Shown here piece by piece: positions 44,845 through 54,366 of a stretch of DNA of 64,000 nt (the first letter of the stretch is position 1; the number at the start of each line of letters is the position of its first letter). The stretch comes from Teredinibacter franksiae. Its GTDB lineage: Bacteria > Pseudomonadota > Gammaproteobacteria > Pseudomonadales > Cellvibrionaceae. Position numbers and translations under genes: made by a program. The stretch covers positions 558,001 through 622,000 of the forward strand of contig NZ_JACJUV010000001.1 of NCBI RefSeq assembly GCF_014218805.1. Direction: 5' to 3'. The notes under the pieces are model-generated. The model did no database searches and was not told the origin of the DNA. It saw only the letters and a program-made list of their open reading frames with translations.

Positions 44845-47709
44845 TCAAAACTTTTCGGCACTACTGGCAAAAAAACGTCTACTCTTTCGCTCTTTCCAAT
44901 ATACAAAAATTAGGAGTATCAAAGCCATTAGCCACCACGCAGGCTCAGAAGCCTGTTTTTCCTCAAACTCTAGCCCACTATGGTTTGACAGTGACTGCTT
45001 CTCTTTTCGCTCCAACATTTTCCATTGCGAATCACTTTCCACCACAATTAATGCTGTTGATGGTAATAGAACCGACAGGTCACGGCTTACACTCAACAGC
45101 TTTAGCCTATTTTGTTCGAGGCTTGCAGGGTTAAGTGCAGATTGCTTGGCACTTTTCCAAGCCTCTGCCGCCTTGCGCCATGCCGCACTGCTAGCCGACT
45201 GAATATAGTCATCAAATGCCACGAAACGCTTCTCTGCCAGAGAATATACGGCCAAACTCTCTGAACTTTCGACATTCAATACAGCTTGCCGACTTACTGA
45301 AGCCACTTGCACTGTTTCACCACGTTTAAATACTGCGACTGGCCCCCCACCTATACCCTCAAAAACCGGCTTCGGTACTAACGTATTATTCTGGAATAGG
45401 TACCACTGCTCCATATCCGGAATTAGCCAATGCCACTCCTTAAGGCTAATATCCACATCCCCGGCAAAATGATCCCCGGCCAATACAACAAATATTGGCG
45501 TTTGTTCGACGTAGACCGCTTCTTGAACGTTACTCGCACGAAGTATTTCACTCGCCAGTGCCCTTTTTATCCAAAAACCACCGCGTTCAGCTAGCTGAAT
45601 AGCCTCAATTTCCTTAACAATTTCTGTCTCGCTTTGTACATCGATAATTCTAATTTCTTCAATGTCAGCACTACCTACGTTAGCGGCCGTTATCGCTAGC
45701 TTTTCTACACCCAAGGTTTTACTTATCTGTATGATTTTGGGCAAATAGTCATTCGCTACGTGTTTCGAATCAAGAGAATAGTCGAGAATAAAATGAAGGT
45801 AGGGCTTTCGCTCAAACGCGTAACGCCTAACCCTCTCCGCTTTCAGTATCAGACCATTGGATACCATAAGCTGCGGCTTATTTGAGGTTGGGTTCAGGTT
45901 AATCACATTGCCGCCAATATCAATTGTGGCATCAGCCAACGGGTTGTATTCGAATTTAAGCTCCACTTCTCTAATACCTTCTGCCGGGAAGGGATAAACC
46001 CGCAACTCAAGTTCATTGAGGCTTCTGTAAATTAGCAATGCAGGGTCACGTCGCACCTCCGTGATTTTTTCAAATACCCAGAGTGCAGTTTTTCGATCAA
46101 AAATCCTCGCAGCCACCCATTCGTCTTCAATTTTTAGTTTCATTCCTGTGGCAAATACACCCTCAGGAAGGTGGAGCTTCCCTACATACAGCGAGTGAGT
46201 ATCATTCGCGTAGTTGCGTAATTTTACCCGAACCGTCGATGCTCCCGGCCTAGAAAGCTCGTGATCGATTGATGCAATTTCGACCTCCTTCTTTGGTGGC
46301 ACCGCAACTCCCCACGAAGAGCGGCTACGAGGCGAACCGAAAAAATCCAATTCGGTTTTCGGCAACTCCGCGTTGGTAAGCCAACGGTACATACGTTCAA
46401 TTTTTGCATCTGGCAGAACCATATCGCCAAAAACGAAATGGTTGTATACACCGGCAATATAAGGCAACTGTTTTGCGGCCTTACGATCACGCAGCTGCAT
46501 TAAAGCGCTCACTGCACGTTCAATTTCAGAATCCGTCAAGCTCACAGATTCCATATCATTGGCATAAAAATACGCCAAGGCTCGGTCAAGCCCTGCCTTG
46601 TCCTGATAGATTTGAGACGTGAAGTACACAGGAATTATCAGAAACCCCATTAAGGCGATCGCTCTAGCGCGGGCTGGCCCAGAAACGCTGCACACCAGCG
46701 CGTAATCGTTATAGGTGATTCTCCCCTGAAAAAGGCCAAGCGCTAACGGAGTCAGCATAAGAAAACCCGCTCCCATGGCAATAATTGCAAATAACGATAG
46801 AGGCAAAAAAGGTAAAAAAACCAAGAAAAAATAAGCTATAAAAGGGAGCGTTAAAAACCTTAAAAATAGGCGGATTGACGCAAAACCCTCAGCACCCGGC
46901 TTCCACATTAAAATCAACCCATTCAAAACCGCTAGCGCATATATGACAGTGCTTTGAAAATCTACAGGAAATGGAATTATTTTGTTTAAATAGAGGCCTC
47001 CCAGTGGCGCAGCCAGCCCTAGAATTAACGCCAACACATAATGTTTTTCAGTAAAACGAAGCGATTTATCTTTGAAGATAAAATTATCGAATAAACGTAT
47101 TACAACAGCCAAGAATAGTGTTACTAATGCCGTTGAAAAAACAATCATCACGACTTCTGTGAAGCTACCTAGCATTAACGGCTGAAGAACAGACACTAAC
47201 AAATACCATAAAACAGGTATACCAATAAGACCCACCACAACCGCGAATAGTGAAGTTTCTGAACTTACCTTGTTAAAAATAGCTTTCGTTAGAGCATACA
47301 GTGAGCAAAACGCTCCCGGCATCATTAATGTGAAATTCCAACGGCCAACATTCCCTTCATTCACAACCCACGGTTGAATAGCGCTGGGGATGATGTCGTG
47401 CAGATTCAGAGTGAACGCCCACATATAGGCGACGTGCGCCATAAACGAGGCCATATAGAACGTCCAATCGAACCGAATGTATCGCAAACGATAGGCCAAA
47501 TAAACCGCCACCTCAGCGAGAATAAAAAGTACTTGAAAACACCCCAGCCAACTAGCAACAAACGTTTCTTCTGCCCCAGCTTCACCTTGAATAAGTAGCC
47601 AGCTACGCACATTCAAAATAAGTAGTAGAGAGTGCGGTACCAATAGAGCCCACAACAAACAATGTATTGCTGGCCGTTGATTTGAGTTAGTATGCTGCAT
47701 TGCTTGCAC
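44845..47709 (-). CDS. MSEP-CTERM sorting-domain membrane protein with VIT-like domain
   Basis: The protein has 954 residues. The first ~390 contain about ten membrane helices. The middle (about 465-600) is a VIT-like beta domain (HSLYVGKLHLPEGVFATGMK, WVFEKITEVRRDPALL, RVYPFPAEGIREVELKFEY), followed by a von Willebrand-A-like stretch. The C-terminus is a CTERM signal: ASEPAWWLMALILLIFVYW, then basic KERKSRR. The SEP motif plus helix plus basic tail matches the MSEP-CTERM family, found as a single copy beside exosortase K. The exosortase gene overlaps its start by 23 bp, so the pair is one operon. It is the predicted sole dedicated substrate of that exosortase. Physiological role is unknown. 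Confidence 0.87.
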   Translation of the reverse strand: MQAMQHTNSNQRPAIHCLLWALLVPHSLLLILNVRSWLLIQGEAGAEETFVASWLGCFQVLFILAEVAVYLAYRLRYIRFDWTFYMASFMAHVAYMWAFTLNLHDIIPSAIQPWVVNEGNVGRWNFTLMMPGAFCSLYALTKAIFNKVSSETSLFAVVVGLIGIPVLWYLLVSVLQPLMLGSFTEVVMIVFSTALVTLFLAVVIRLFDNFIFKDKSLRFTEKHYVLALILGLAAPLGGLYLNKIIPFPVDFQSTVIYALAVLNGLILMWKPGAEGFASIRLFLRFLTLPFIAYFFLVFLPFLPLSLFAIIAMGAGFLMLTPLALGLFQGRITYNDYALVCSVSGPARARAIALMGFLIIPVYFTSQIYQDKAGLDRALAYFYANDMESVSLTDSEIERAVSALMQLRDRKAAKQLPYIAGVYNHFVFGDMVLPDAKIERMYRWLTNAELPKTELDFFGSPRSRSSWGVAVPPKKEVEIASIDHELSRPGASTVRVKLRNYANDTHSLYVGKLHLPEGVFATGMKLKIEDEWVAARIFDRKTALWVFEKITEVRRDPALLIYRSLNELELRVYPFPAEGIREVELKFEYNPLADATIDIGGNVINLNPTSNKPQLMVSNGLILKAERVRRYAFERKPYLHFILDYSLDSKHVANDYLPKIIQISKTLGVEKLAITAANVGSADIEEIRIIDVQSETEIVKEIEAIQLAERGGFWIKRALASEILRASNVQEAVYVEQTPIFVVLAGDHFAGDVDISLKEWHWLIPDMEQWYLFQNNTLVPKPVFEGIGGGPVAVFKRGETVQVASVSRQAVLNVESSESLAVYSLAEKRFVAFDDYIQSASSAAWRKAAEAWKSAKQSALNPASLEQNRLKLLSVSRDLSVLLPSTALIVVESDSQWKMLERKEKQSLSNHSGLEFEEKQASEPAWWLMALILLIFVYWKERKSRRFFASSAEKF

Positions 47710-48217
47710 GCCCGTTGAGGTGATCTAGAATATAAACCACAAGAATAAAAGTGACCAGAAACGCTGCCACTCCACACGCAATGTGAACATATTCCGCGTA
47801 AATCGAAATTGCAGAACCTTTAATCAACTGATGCGCATAGATTGACGAAATAACCCTAATGGTGTTGGCCATTAGTGATAGAGGGTAAACCAATAACAGC
47901 CACCACCACCGATACCCCTTCACAACGCTGTAAGTCATATAGGCAAACAGCATACTGAAGAAGGTGGTGCCACTGCACGACTCTCCGAGTATATAAACCG
48001 TTTTGCTATCACCACCAAAAAGCCACTCACCCATCGAGTATTCGCCTCCCGAAAGAAACGCGTTCACAAAAACACCTGAAGGGTAAATGAAGGCAAGCTT
48101 GGCATCGGGAATAAACTTAAAAAACAGCCTGAACCCAAGGTAAACCGCCAGTAAACCTGACAATAACGCATATACAGGTATACGCCTGTTTTGGTTATAC
48201 CAAAGGTTCATTATCAC
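47687..48217 (-). CDS. xrtK: Exosortase K
   Basis: This 176-residue membrane protein has about five helices. The exosortase catalytic triad is present: Cys81 in GESCSGTTFF, Arg121 in MANTIRVIS and His145 in EYVHIACGV, each at the membrane edge. It is shorter than the ~260-residue EpsH-type enzymes, as expected for the K subfamily. Its overlap with the MSEP-CTERM gene, whose C-terminus carries the recognition signal, supports the subtype call. Exosortases cleave or transfer C-terminally tagged proteins in the inner membrane. ATG48211 is an alternative start. No other CTERM-tagged protein was noticed in this window. Confidence 0.87.
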   Translation of the reverse strand: MIMNLWYNQNRRIPVYALLSGLLAVYLGFRLFFKFIPDAKLAFIYPSGVFVNAFLSGGEYSMGEWLFGGDSKTVYILGESCSGTTFFSMLFAYMTYSVVKGYRWWWLLLVYPLSLMANTIRVISSIYAHQLIKGSAISIYAEYVHIACGVAAFLVTFILVVYILDHLNGRASNAAY

Positions 48218-48724
48218 TCCCTAAGTTAGTTGTCATGAAAACTGATGTAAACGATGCTTTAGCACTGAACACCACAGAAGCGGTGATAAGGCTATTCAGC
48301 TTCTTATTACGACCAAACCCGAAGGCACTCTTCGAATCGGCTTTTCTCCCACAAAAAATATTGCTCCAAACCAAAATCGTATGGTAATACAGAGCTCTCG
48401 TACGTGGTTCGCGAGAGAAAATTGAATCCTAACGATTACACACCTCATCCCCTGACTGGCGTAACAATCAAATATCATTCCTGCTCAAAATGGGCGAGTA
48501 ATCGACTCGTACTTTTTATAAAGCGAATTCAACATTGCCATTAGCGCTGGCATACAACTGCCCATAACCTATTAACGCCATTTAAAGCTCAATTCTGGAT
48601 CGGTTTACTCCATTCAGCAATAGTTCATCTTTATAGGGCGATTATACGGCAAATTTATATTCAGTCGGTTGTTTGGATTACACTTATTAATTCAACACAG
48701 AAACTCAAAGGAGAGTCTTTCATA
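48218..48724. other. Divergent intergenic region
   Basis: About 500 bp between the exosortase gene and the poly-Ser lipoprotein gene, presumably holding both promoters. No gene was recognised. Confidence 0.4.
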
Positions 48725-49861
48725 ATGGATTATGTAAAATATCGGTTTTGTGCGTTTTTAAAAAATAGCTTGCTGTTTACTGTGCTCCTCATGGGGCTGA
48801 TGACTGGTTGTGGTGGTAATAGTTCGAGTAGCGGTAACCTTCCACGCCAGACAGCATTACCTCCAAGCAGTTCTAGTTCTAGTTCCGTTCCTACCGAGTC
48901 CTCCTCCAGCAGCTCTGATATTTCATCGCAAAGCTCTAGCTCGTCTTCAGCTAGTGAGAGCTCTTCGAGTCGTATAAGCTCTTCAATAAGCAGTAGTTCG
49001 GTATCCAGCAGCTCTACTCCCCCCGAAACCACCTTTAATTCCACCTACTGTAATGATTTCACGGTCGCACTTACCGAGACAGAGGGCAACATTTATACAT
49101 TTAAAGCGCCCGCAAATGGCTGCTTCGGAGTCTTGAACGATGACGCTCAAAAGAAAACACTGCCTTTAATATTGGATGGGGAGGAAGACCCCTACCTTCA
49201 AATTAACAATAAGATAAAGCTCTATAACAGCACTACCGAGGTTAACACTCGGCGCGTACTGGCTTCGTTCGAGGTCACTAATACGGCACCCTTTCCAATT
49301 TGCTTTATAGACCCTGTTGTAGATATTGGCATAAGCCTATATAACGCTGAAGATGAAGAAATTGCACTGTTATCCAATTCATACTACTTGAATGGCGTGC
49401 TCTATCCATTAAACAGCTCCATTGTAGCCGCAACCAACACCTGCTTAATGCCGGGCCAAACATTAACTTACCTTGAAGAAAACGATGGATTGCCTGTAGA
49501 AGTTATAAATGCTGCCGCCTACGCAACAACAGGTAGATTGGCGGGTAAAAAAACAGAGAGAGATCCTTTACCAAACATTGCCGTTACTGAATTGTCGGTG
49601 CAGCACCCGAATGTAACCGCAAGTTTTGTTAACAACACCGGCAGTGCAATAGATTTTAAACTCGACTTTTCTCACATCAGGTTTTATGACGAAGACGGCT
49701 ACGTTGTTCACGATACATTTTTAGACATTGCCACACAGCACCGCTATACCATTGAAAGTGGTGATAGCTTTGTGTTAAGCGGCGAATCTCTAATTCATCG
49801 AATATGGCCGATAACCGCGAATAAGGCCGTTATTTATTTGAATTGGAGTCCTAAAGAATAA
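48725..49861 (+). CDS. Lipoprotein with poly-Ser linker, unknown C-terminal domain
   Basis: This 378-residue protein has lipobox LMTGC (Cys29). Residues about 33-98 are a Ser-rich linker like those in the glycanases of this window. The ~280-residue C-terminal part is beta-rich with Cys in STYCNDF, ANGCFG, FPICFID and NTCLMPG, and shows no catalytic motif. The linker suggests a surface-exposed binding or adhesion module held away from the membrane. The start is fixed by AAAGGAGAG upstream and the signal peptide. Family was not recognised. Confidence 0.82.
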   Translation: MDYVKYRFCAFLKNSLLFTVLLMGLMTGCGGNSSSSGNLPRQTALPPSSSSSSSVPTESSSSSSDISSQSSSSSSASESSSSRISSSISSSSVSSSSTPPETTFNSTYCNDFTVALTETEGNIYTFKAPANGCFGVLNDDAQKKTLPLILDGEEDPYLQINNKIKLYNSTTEVNTRRVLASFEVTNTAPFPICFIDPVVDIGISLYNAEDEEIALLSNSYYLNGVLYPLNSSIVAATNTCLMPGQTLTYLEENDGLPVEVINAAAYATTGRLAGKKTERDPLPNIAVTELSVQHPNVTASFVNNTGSAIDFKLDFSHIRFYDEDGYVVHDTFLDIATQHRYTIESGDSFVLSGESLIHRIWPITANKAVIYLNWSPKE

Positions 49862-50035
49862 ATAGCCAAGGTAACATTAGTTGAGCCTATACATAGCTCT
49901 TCCAATACGGTAGAGCCGCCTTCAAGGATAAACAATATTGTTTTATTTCACTTTGCCTAATATCAATCTCGAAATGAGCCAAGCCTAAAATTCGTGGGCA
50001 GGTTTAATTGGCCCCCCCTATTTACCTCTAGACAT

Positions 50036-50092
50036 ACCTACAAAGTAGGTATGTAAACCTATATTGTAGGTTTTATCACCTTGATAGTAGGT
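50036..50092. promoter_or_regulatory. Triple palindromic operator of wHTH/GlcG operon
   Basis: ACCTACAAAGTAGGT (50036-50050) is a perfect palindrome. AAACCTATATTGTAGGTTT (50055-50073) has perfect 7-bp arms, and ACCTTGATAGTAGGT (50078-50092) is an imperfect third copy that covers the ribosome site of the following regulator gene. A fourth half-site GTAGGT lies between the two genes. The centres are about 21 bp apart. Autoregulation by the encoded winged-helix protein is inferred. Confidence 0.7.
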
Positions 50093-50097
50093 TATTC

Positions 50098-50427
50098 ATG
50101 ATTGAAGCAATCCTTGGCTCTACCAGCGCAGAACGGGTGTTGATGTTTATCACCGCCCGTGAGTCGGGGTATGCAGCCGAAATTGCAAAAGCTTTCTCAA
50201 CCGATCTAAGCCCAATTCAAAAGCAACTGGATCGACTGGAACGGGACGGCTTGCTCATTAACGAGAAAATAGGCAGAACGCGGCTGTATAAGTACAACCC
50301 GCGCTACCCTTTCGTGCCTGAACTAAAGGTGCTTATTGAAAAAGCTCTGACGATGGCTCCCGAAGCCCTACAAGAAACACTGCTCTATGATCGACGACGG
50401 CCACGCAAAAAAGACAAGCCACTATGA
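50098..50427 (+). CDS. Winged-helix transcriptional regulator (ArsR/MarR-like)
   Basis: This 109-residue protein has ~70 residues forming a winged helix: SAERVLMFITARESGYAAE, then recognition helix LSPIQKQLDRLERDGLL and the wing NEKIGRTRLYKYNPRYP. The C-terminus is a short helix and basic tail (DRRRPRKKDKP). No metal-binding Cys cluster is present, so it is not a classical ArsR metal sensor. The ligand is unknown. ATG50098 sits directly behind three palindromes, the last overlapping the ribosome site, so the protein probably represses its own gene and the GlcG-like gene 27 bp downstream. Confidence 0.88.
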   Translation: MIEAILGSTSAERVLMFITARESGYAAEIAKAFSTDLSPIQKQLDRLERDGLLINEKIGRTRLYKYNPRYPFVPELKVLIEKALTMAPEALQETLLYDRRRPRKKDKPL

Positions 50428-50454
50428 AAAATCTAAAATGTAGGTATTGACTTG

Positions 50455-50841
50455 ATGCAAGCAGAAAATGCGATAAAGTTTGCTAAAAAAGAAGCAAACA
50501 AACTAAACACCAAAATGAATATCGCAGTTGTCGATGCTGGAGCAAATCTGGTTGCGTTTAGCCGAATGGATGGTTCTTTTATTGGCAGCATTGATATTGC
50601 AATAAAAAAAGCAAAGACAGCACGGCTATTCGATATGCCTATTGATGATCTTGGTGCAAACACTCAACCGAGAAGAGCCCTATACAACATTAAGCATTCA
50701 ATTAACGGCCTCATTACCTTTGCTGGAGGCCTACCCATTTATAATGGCGCAGGTGATGTAATTGGCGCCATAGGGGTAAGCGGTGATACGGTTGAGAACG
50801 ACAAGCTTGTTGCGCAAGCTGGCGTTGATGCTGTTAAATAA
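50455..50841 (+). CDS. GlcG/HbpS-family (DUF336) protein
   Basis: The protein has 128 residues. Family pattern: MNIAVVDAGANLVAFSRMDG, SIDIAIKKAKTA, NGLITFAGGLPIYNGAGDVI and GAIGVSGDTVENDKLVAQAG. HbpS from Streptomyces binds heme and senses redox stress; GlcG relatives lie in glycolate or glycerol/propanediol loci with unsettled function. No signal peptide is seen here, so it is probably cytoplasmic. TTG50452 is an alternative start. It is in an operon with the upstream regulator, with a GTAGGT half-operator in the 27-bp gap. Confidence 0.9.
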   Translation: MQAENAIKFAKKEANKLNTKMNIAVVDAGANLVAFSRMDGSFIGSIDIAIKKAKTARLFDMPIDDLGANTQPRRALYNIKHSINGLITFAGGLPIYNGAGDVIGAIGVSGDTVENDKLVAQAGVDAVK

Positions 50842-50982
50842 GCTTATTTAGATTACAAGCGTAATAGAGAAAAAACGCTCTCACATCGAAAGCGTGACGT
50901 TTATCACCATGCTGGCCATGGTTTAATTAATCACAACCTGTATTAGCTTTCTTTTTTTATTTTCCTGATCAACAGCACAAAT

Positions 50983-51062
50983 AAAAAACCCCGGTTAACC
51001 GCGTTTGTTCCCGACAAACTTGCGGAATACACCCCATCCCTGGGGCTAACAAACCGGGGCTT
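50983..51062 (-). terminator. Structured terminator of the GH9 gene
   Basis: CCCCGGTT (50989-50996) and AACCGGGG (51052-51059) are the outer arms; an inner CCCCATCCCTGGGG lies between. On the minus strand, transcription leaving GH9 reads the pair and then TTTTTTATT. The unusually long ~55-base loop region is itself structured. Confidence 0.65.
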
Positions 51063-51084
51063 CACAAAACAAACAAGTTATAAA

Positions 51085-54000
51085 TTAACGAGCATGTGTA
51101 TTTCCGGTAAAGCGCAGATTATCCACCAAAAGCGGCGCTGAGCAATTACTGGTATTGAGTGCGACACTTATAAGGCCCTCGTGCTCTTCAGCGAGTGCTG
51201 CCTTTATAGAGGCAGGCAACGCTACCTTGGCAGTGAACCATGAGCCCAGCGAATCATCTGTTAGCGGTACCATGTCAATCCACTGATTGTGAATGCCTGC
51301 GCTGGGCAGCGTTATGTGGAAACTAATATTTCCGAGCCAATGCGGGTTATCTTGTGCGTCTGGCAACATTACGTCTATCGCCAGACTGTCTCCTAGTACT
51401 TCAAACTCTGTGGTACTGAATTGCGGCGTATCCAGATAGGTGTAGCCGCAGCCATCAACTTCAAGGGCATTGTCTCCACGAGTGCCGCCTTCAACAACAC
51501 TGATCTCCCCTGCACCATGTTTGCTCCAACTGCGGGTATCGTCTTCGAAGCTGGAAAAGTGCTGGTTACGGATAGCACAGCGGGATTGGGCAGCAGCTTT
51601 CAGGCTGGCATCGCTCCACTGGTCCATATAGGCAGCGGTCCAGGCCAAAGGTGCATTCCAGTTAATAGTGACTTCGTTTGTGGAGTAGGATTCCCAGTGA
51701 TCGATGTAGCACTTAAGCGGGTCACAGCCTTGCAACGCGCTTTGGGCAATAGGGTCTTGCAGAAGGCTGTTGGGGCCGCCCGCTATCACTCCAGCAGGCA
51801 CTGGAGGGAAGTCGCTATTCACGACGTTTGCCCAGAAGCGGTGGTGAGGCTCTTTCATGTCGTTCTCACCGTAACCACTCACATACGAAACACCCAAAGG
51901 ATTGTTACCCAGCAGGTAGTGCATGTTGGTGTGCATGGTTTCCAGGTAGCGCTCGTCACAACTGAAGTCGTGAGCCAAACCCAGCATAATCATATCGTTG
52001 GTTACATTGGAGTTTGAGCCCCAGTACATGCCGCCGGTCCACATGGGCAAACCGTAAGCTTGAAATTCCGTGTGCCCTACATAAAGTTCCGCAACACTGA
52101 TCACCGCATTTCGCGCCTGAGCGACCCAGCTTTCGTCTGCGTTGTATTGCGGCCCAACGGTCGCCAAAGAGAGTAAACCAAGCGCCTGTGTGGTACCCCA
52201 GCCCATCGCAGCCTGACCATACTGTACATCTTCAAGGCTCAGGTGATGAACAGAAGCTTGCATGTCTTGTGCGTAAGCCTGCTTTCCCGTGCTCAGGTAG
52301 AGCTCACTGGCAGCCCAGTAAAACTCGTCCGACGCGTTGTTATCGCCGTAGGTACCGCCACCGTTGCCGTTACTGGTCGCCGGGATAAAATCATTGGCCT
52401 TGGCCGCTGCGTATGCAACTTCTGCAGCTTGCAAGCAGCCATTTGCAAAGTTTGCATCCAGCGCTTTATAAACGCGATAACACTGGGCAGTTACTGCAGC
52501 AAAGTTCAGTGTTGCTGTTGTTGAAGGTGGGTGTACGTAGCGGCTTACATCATCTTCGTGCGGTGCCGTAGGCAAGCCTGTCCAGTACTCACTGTGCATT
52601 TTGTGGTGCACCATACCAGCCAAGGGATAATCCGCAGGTATCTGCATGGTAAGGAACCATTCAATTTCCCAGCGAGCTTCGTCCAGAATGTCTGGCGTAC
52701 CGTTACCATTTTCTTCCGCTGGCAAGGTCATAGCACCGTCGGCAAATTCCCCGGCATCGCTACCCAATACTTGAGCACGCTCGTACTGGTTTAACAGTGT
52801 CCATACGGAAATACCGCCGTTCACTACGTATTTACCATGGTCACCGGCATCGTACCAACCACCGCTGGAATCCAAAGTACGGCAAGCAGGGTCGCTTGAG
52901 TCTGTTTGACACTCGATGGTTTGTACGGCGCTATCACTAACATGGCCAGCAGGACGTGCCCAAATATCGCCAACCACATCAGCCAAAATCGGCGTATTTG
53001 CGCGATTATGATAGAAGTAAGAAAGCGCATCGTATTTGAGCGTTGCGTACAGATCGTCACGAATAGCAAAAGGCTGGCTGGTATAACGGTTATCGCCTTC
53101 TGTTACCACAAGGGTGTAATTGTCTGCTTCTGTTTGAATGTGGCCGAAATTAATACCGTGAACATGATCACCGGAACCCTCATCGAGGCCACGATAAATT
53201 GTTTCTCCACTGGCCACTGACGTTTCACCACTAAACAAGCTCCAGGCTCTTGGGCTGGTCACATCCCCATATTCTTCAAGGGCAACATAAACAGCATATT
53301 TATCAAAGGCAGTGAGGTAACCGTGAGCGTTTACATAAACCGCTGGCTCAACAGGCTCTTCAATTTCAGAATTGGAGGGCGCGAGCAGCTCAATATTATC
53401 GAAGCAAATAGTGGTACCGGCTTCTACATGGCCATTGCCAAGTAAGAATCGGAATATGCCGTTCTCTGTAACACCGCCGCCATTCACAAAATCAACAGAC
53501 AATTTTTGTGGCTCCGCATCCAATGGCGCGTCGATTGCGACGTCCTGCCCGAAGTGCCAAACAAAACCCGCAGACTCATCAACACCGGCCACTTGAATAT
53601 TGACAGGAGCGCTAGACCAAGCATCGGCTCTAAATAAATATTCGCCGTTTTCGACATAATCCAAGCCATTAACACGAACCTGCAAACTCCAGGATTCTGC
53701 GCCGGGGTCGTCAACCAAAACGCAGCCACGCCCTTCATCCAAAAACGGCGTTGCAGCCCCACCAAACTCACCGAGAGCCCAGGGTTCAAAACCACTATCA
53801 AAGGTGCCGTTTTCGATCAGGTTAATGTCAGCTGAAGGTGCGTCTACAACAATATCGTCAAAACATACGGTTTCACCAACAGGCACATTACCGCCGCCCA
53901 GTAAAAAGCGGAAATGACCGGAATCGCTGTCTGCACCAGCATTAAAAGACACCGTAATCACTTGCCCATCGCCACCCAGCGGTGAGTCTATAGTAATGTC

Positions 54001-54366
54001 GCCACCGAAAATCCACACAAAACCGGCACTTTCGTCTGTAGCGCTCATTTGCATAGTAACGGGCACGCTGGACCAGGCACGCAAACTCACTTGGTAGTTT
54101 TCACCAGACACAAAGGCCAGCTGACTTTGACGCAACTGCGCGCCCCAGTCGGCAGTACCCAACGCAGTTACCGTGGTACAAAAACGGCCACGTTCATCAA
54201 CTGCTGAATCGCCCGCACCACCGGCCCACCAACCGGGCGCATCCCAGGGAAAGTACCCTTCGTCGAAGGTGCCGTTTTCTATAATATTTGCAGCGTGAAT
54301 ATTCGTTGTAGCCAGCGAGCATAAAAGCAAGACCAGCCAATAAACCACGTATTTTTTAAGATTCAT
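51085..54366 (-). CDS. GH9 endoglucanase with two N-terminal CBM4/9-like modules
   Basis: From ATG54366 (MNLKKYVVYW), with GGAGAA upstream, this encodes 1093 residues; the upstream 36 codons are not signal-like. The signal peptide ends near residue 26. Two tandem CenC/CBM4-9-like modules (about 27-178 and 182-332) each carry IENGTFD and a DESAGFVW strand. A CelD-type Ig-like domain (about 343-436) leads to the GH9 catalytic domain (about 438-920) with GGWYDAGDHGKYV (Asp506, Asp509), PHHRFWAN, and general acid Glu898 in TNEVTINWN. A last ~170-residue beta module follows (about 925-1093). Unlike the other glycanases here it has no poly-Ser linker. It hydrolyses cellulose or other beta-1,4-glucan and is secreted. 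Confidence 0.94.
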   Translation of the reverse strand: MNLKKYVVYWLVLLLCSLATTNIHAANIIENGTFDEGYFPWDAPGWWAGGAGDSAVDERGRFCTTVTALGTADWGAQLRQSQLAFVSGENYQVSLRAWSSVPVTMQMSATDESAGFVWIFGGDITIDSPLGGDGQVITVSFNAGADSDSGHFRFLLGGGNVPVGETVCFDDIVVDAPSADINLIENGTFDSGFEPWALGEFGGAATPFLDEGRGCVLVDDPGAESWSLQVRVNGLDYVENGEYLFRADAWSSAPVNIQVAGVDESAGFVWHFGQDVAIDAPLDAEPQKLSVDFVNGGGVTENGIFRFLLGNGHVEAGTTICFDNIELLAPSNSEIEEPVEPAVYVNAHGYLTAFDKYAVYVALEEYGDVTSPRAWSLFSGETSVASGETIYRGLDEGSGDHVHGINFGHIQTEADNYTLVVTEGDNRYTSQPFAIRDDLYATLKYDALSYFYHNRANTPILADVVGDIWARPAGHVSDSAVQTIECQTDSSDPACRTLDSSGGWYDAGDHGKYVVNGGISVWTLLNQYERAQVLGSDAGEFADGAMTLPAEENGNGTPDILDEARWEIEWFLTMQIPADYPLAGMVHHKMHSEYWTGLPTAPHEDDVSRYVHPPSTTATLNFAAVTAQCYRVYKALDANFANGCLQAAEVAYAAAKANDFIPATSNGNGGGTYGDNNASDEFYWAASELYLSTGKQAYAQDMQASVHHLSLEDVQYGQAAMGWGTTQALGLLSLATVGPQYNADESWVAQARNAVISVAELYVGHTEFQAYGLPMWTGGMYWGSNSNVTNDMIMLGLAHDFSCDERYLETMHTNMHYLLGNNPLGVSYVSGYGENDMKEPHHRFWANVVNSDFPPVPAGVIAGGPNSLLQDPIAQSALQGCDPLKCYIDHWESYSTNEVTINWNAPLAWTAAYMDQWSDASLKAAAQSRCAIRNQHFSSFEDDTRSWSKHGAGEISVVEGGTRGDNALEVDGCGYTYLDTPQFSTTEFEVLGDSLAIDVMLPDAQDNPHWLGNISFHITLPSAGIHNQWIDMVPLTDDSLGSWFTAKVALPASIKAALAEEHEGLISVALNTSNCSAPLLVDNLRFTGNTHAR

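Noticed and set aside
48730..49044. 104-codon minus-strand Leu/Glu-rich frame
   Set aside because: It is antisense to the poly-Ser linker of the lipoprotein gene.
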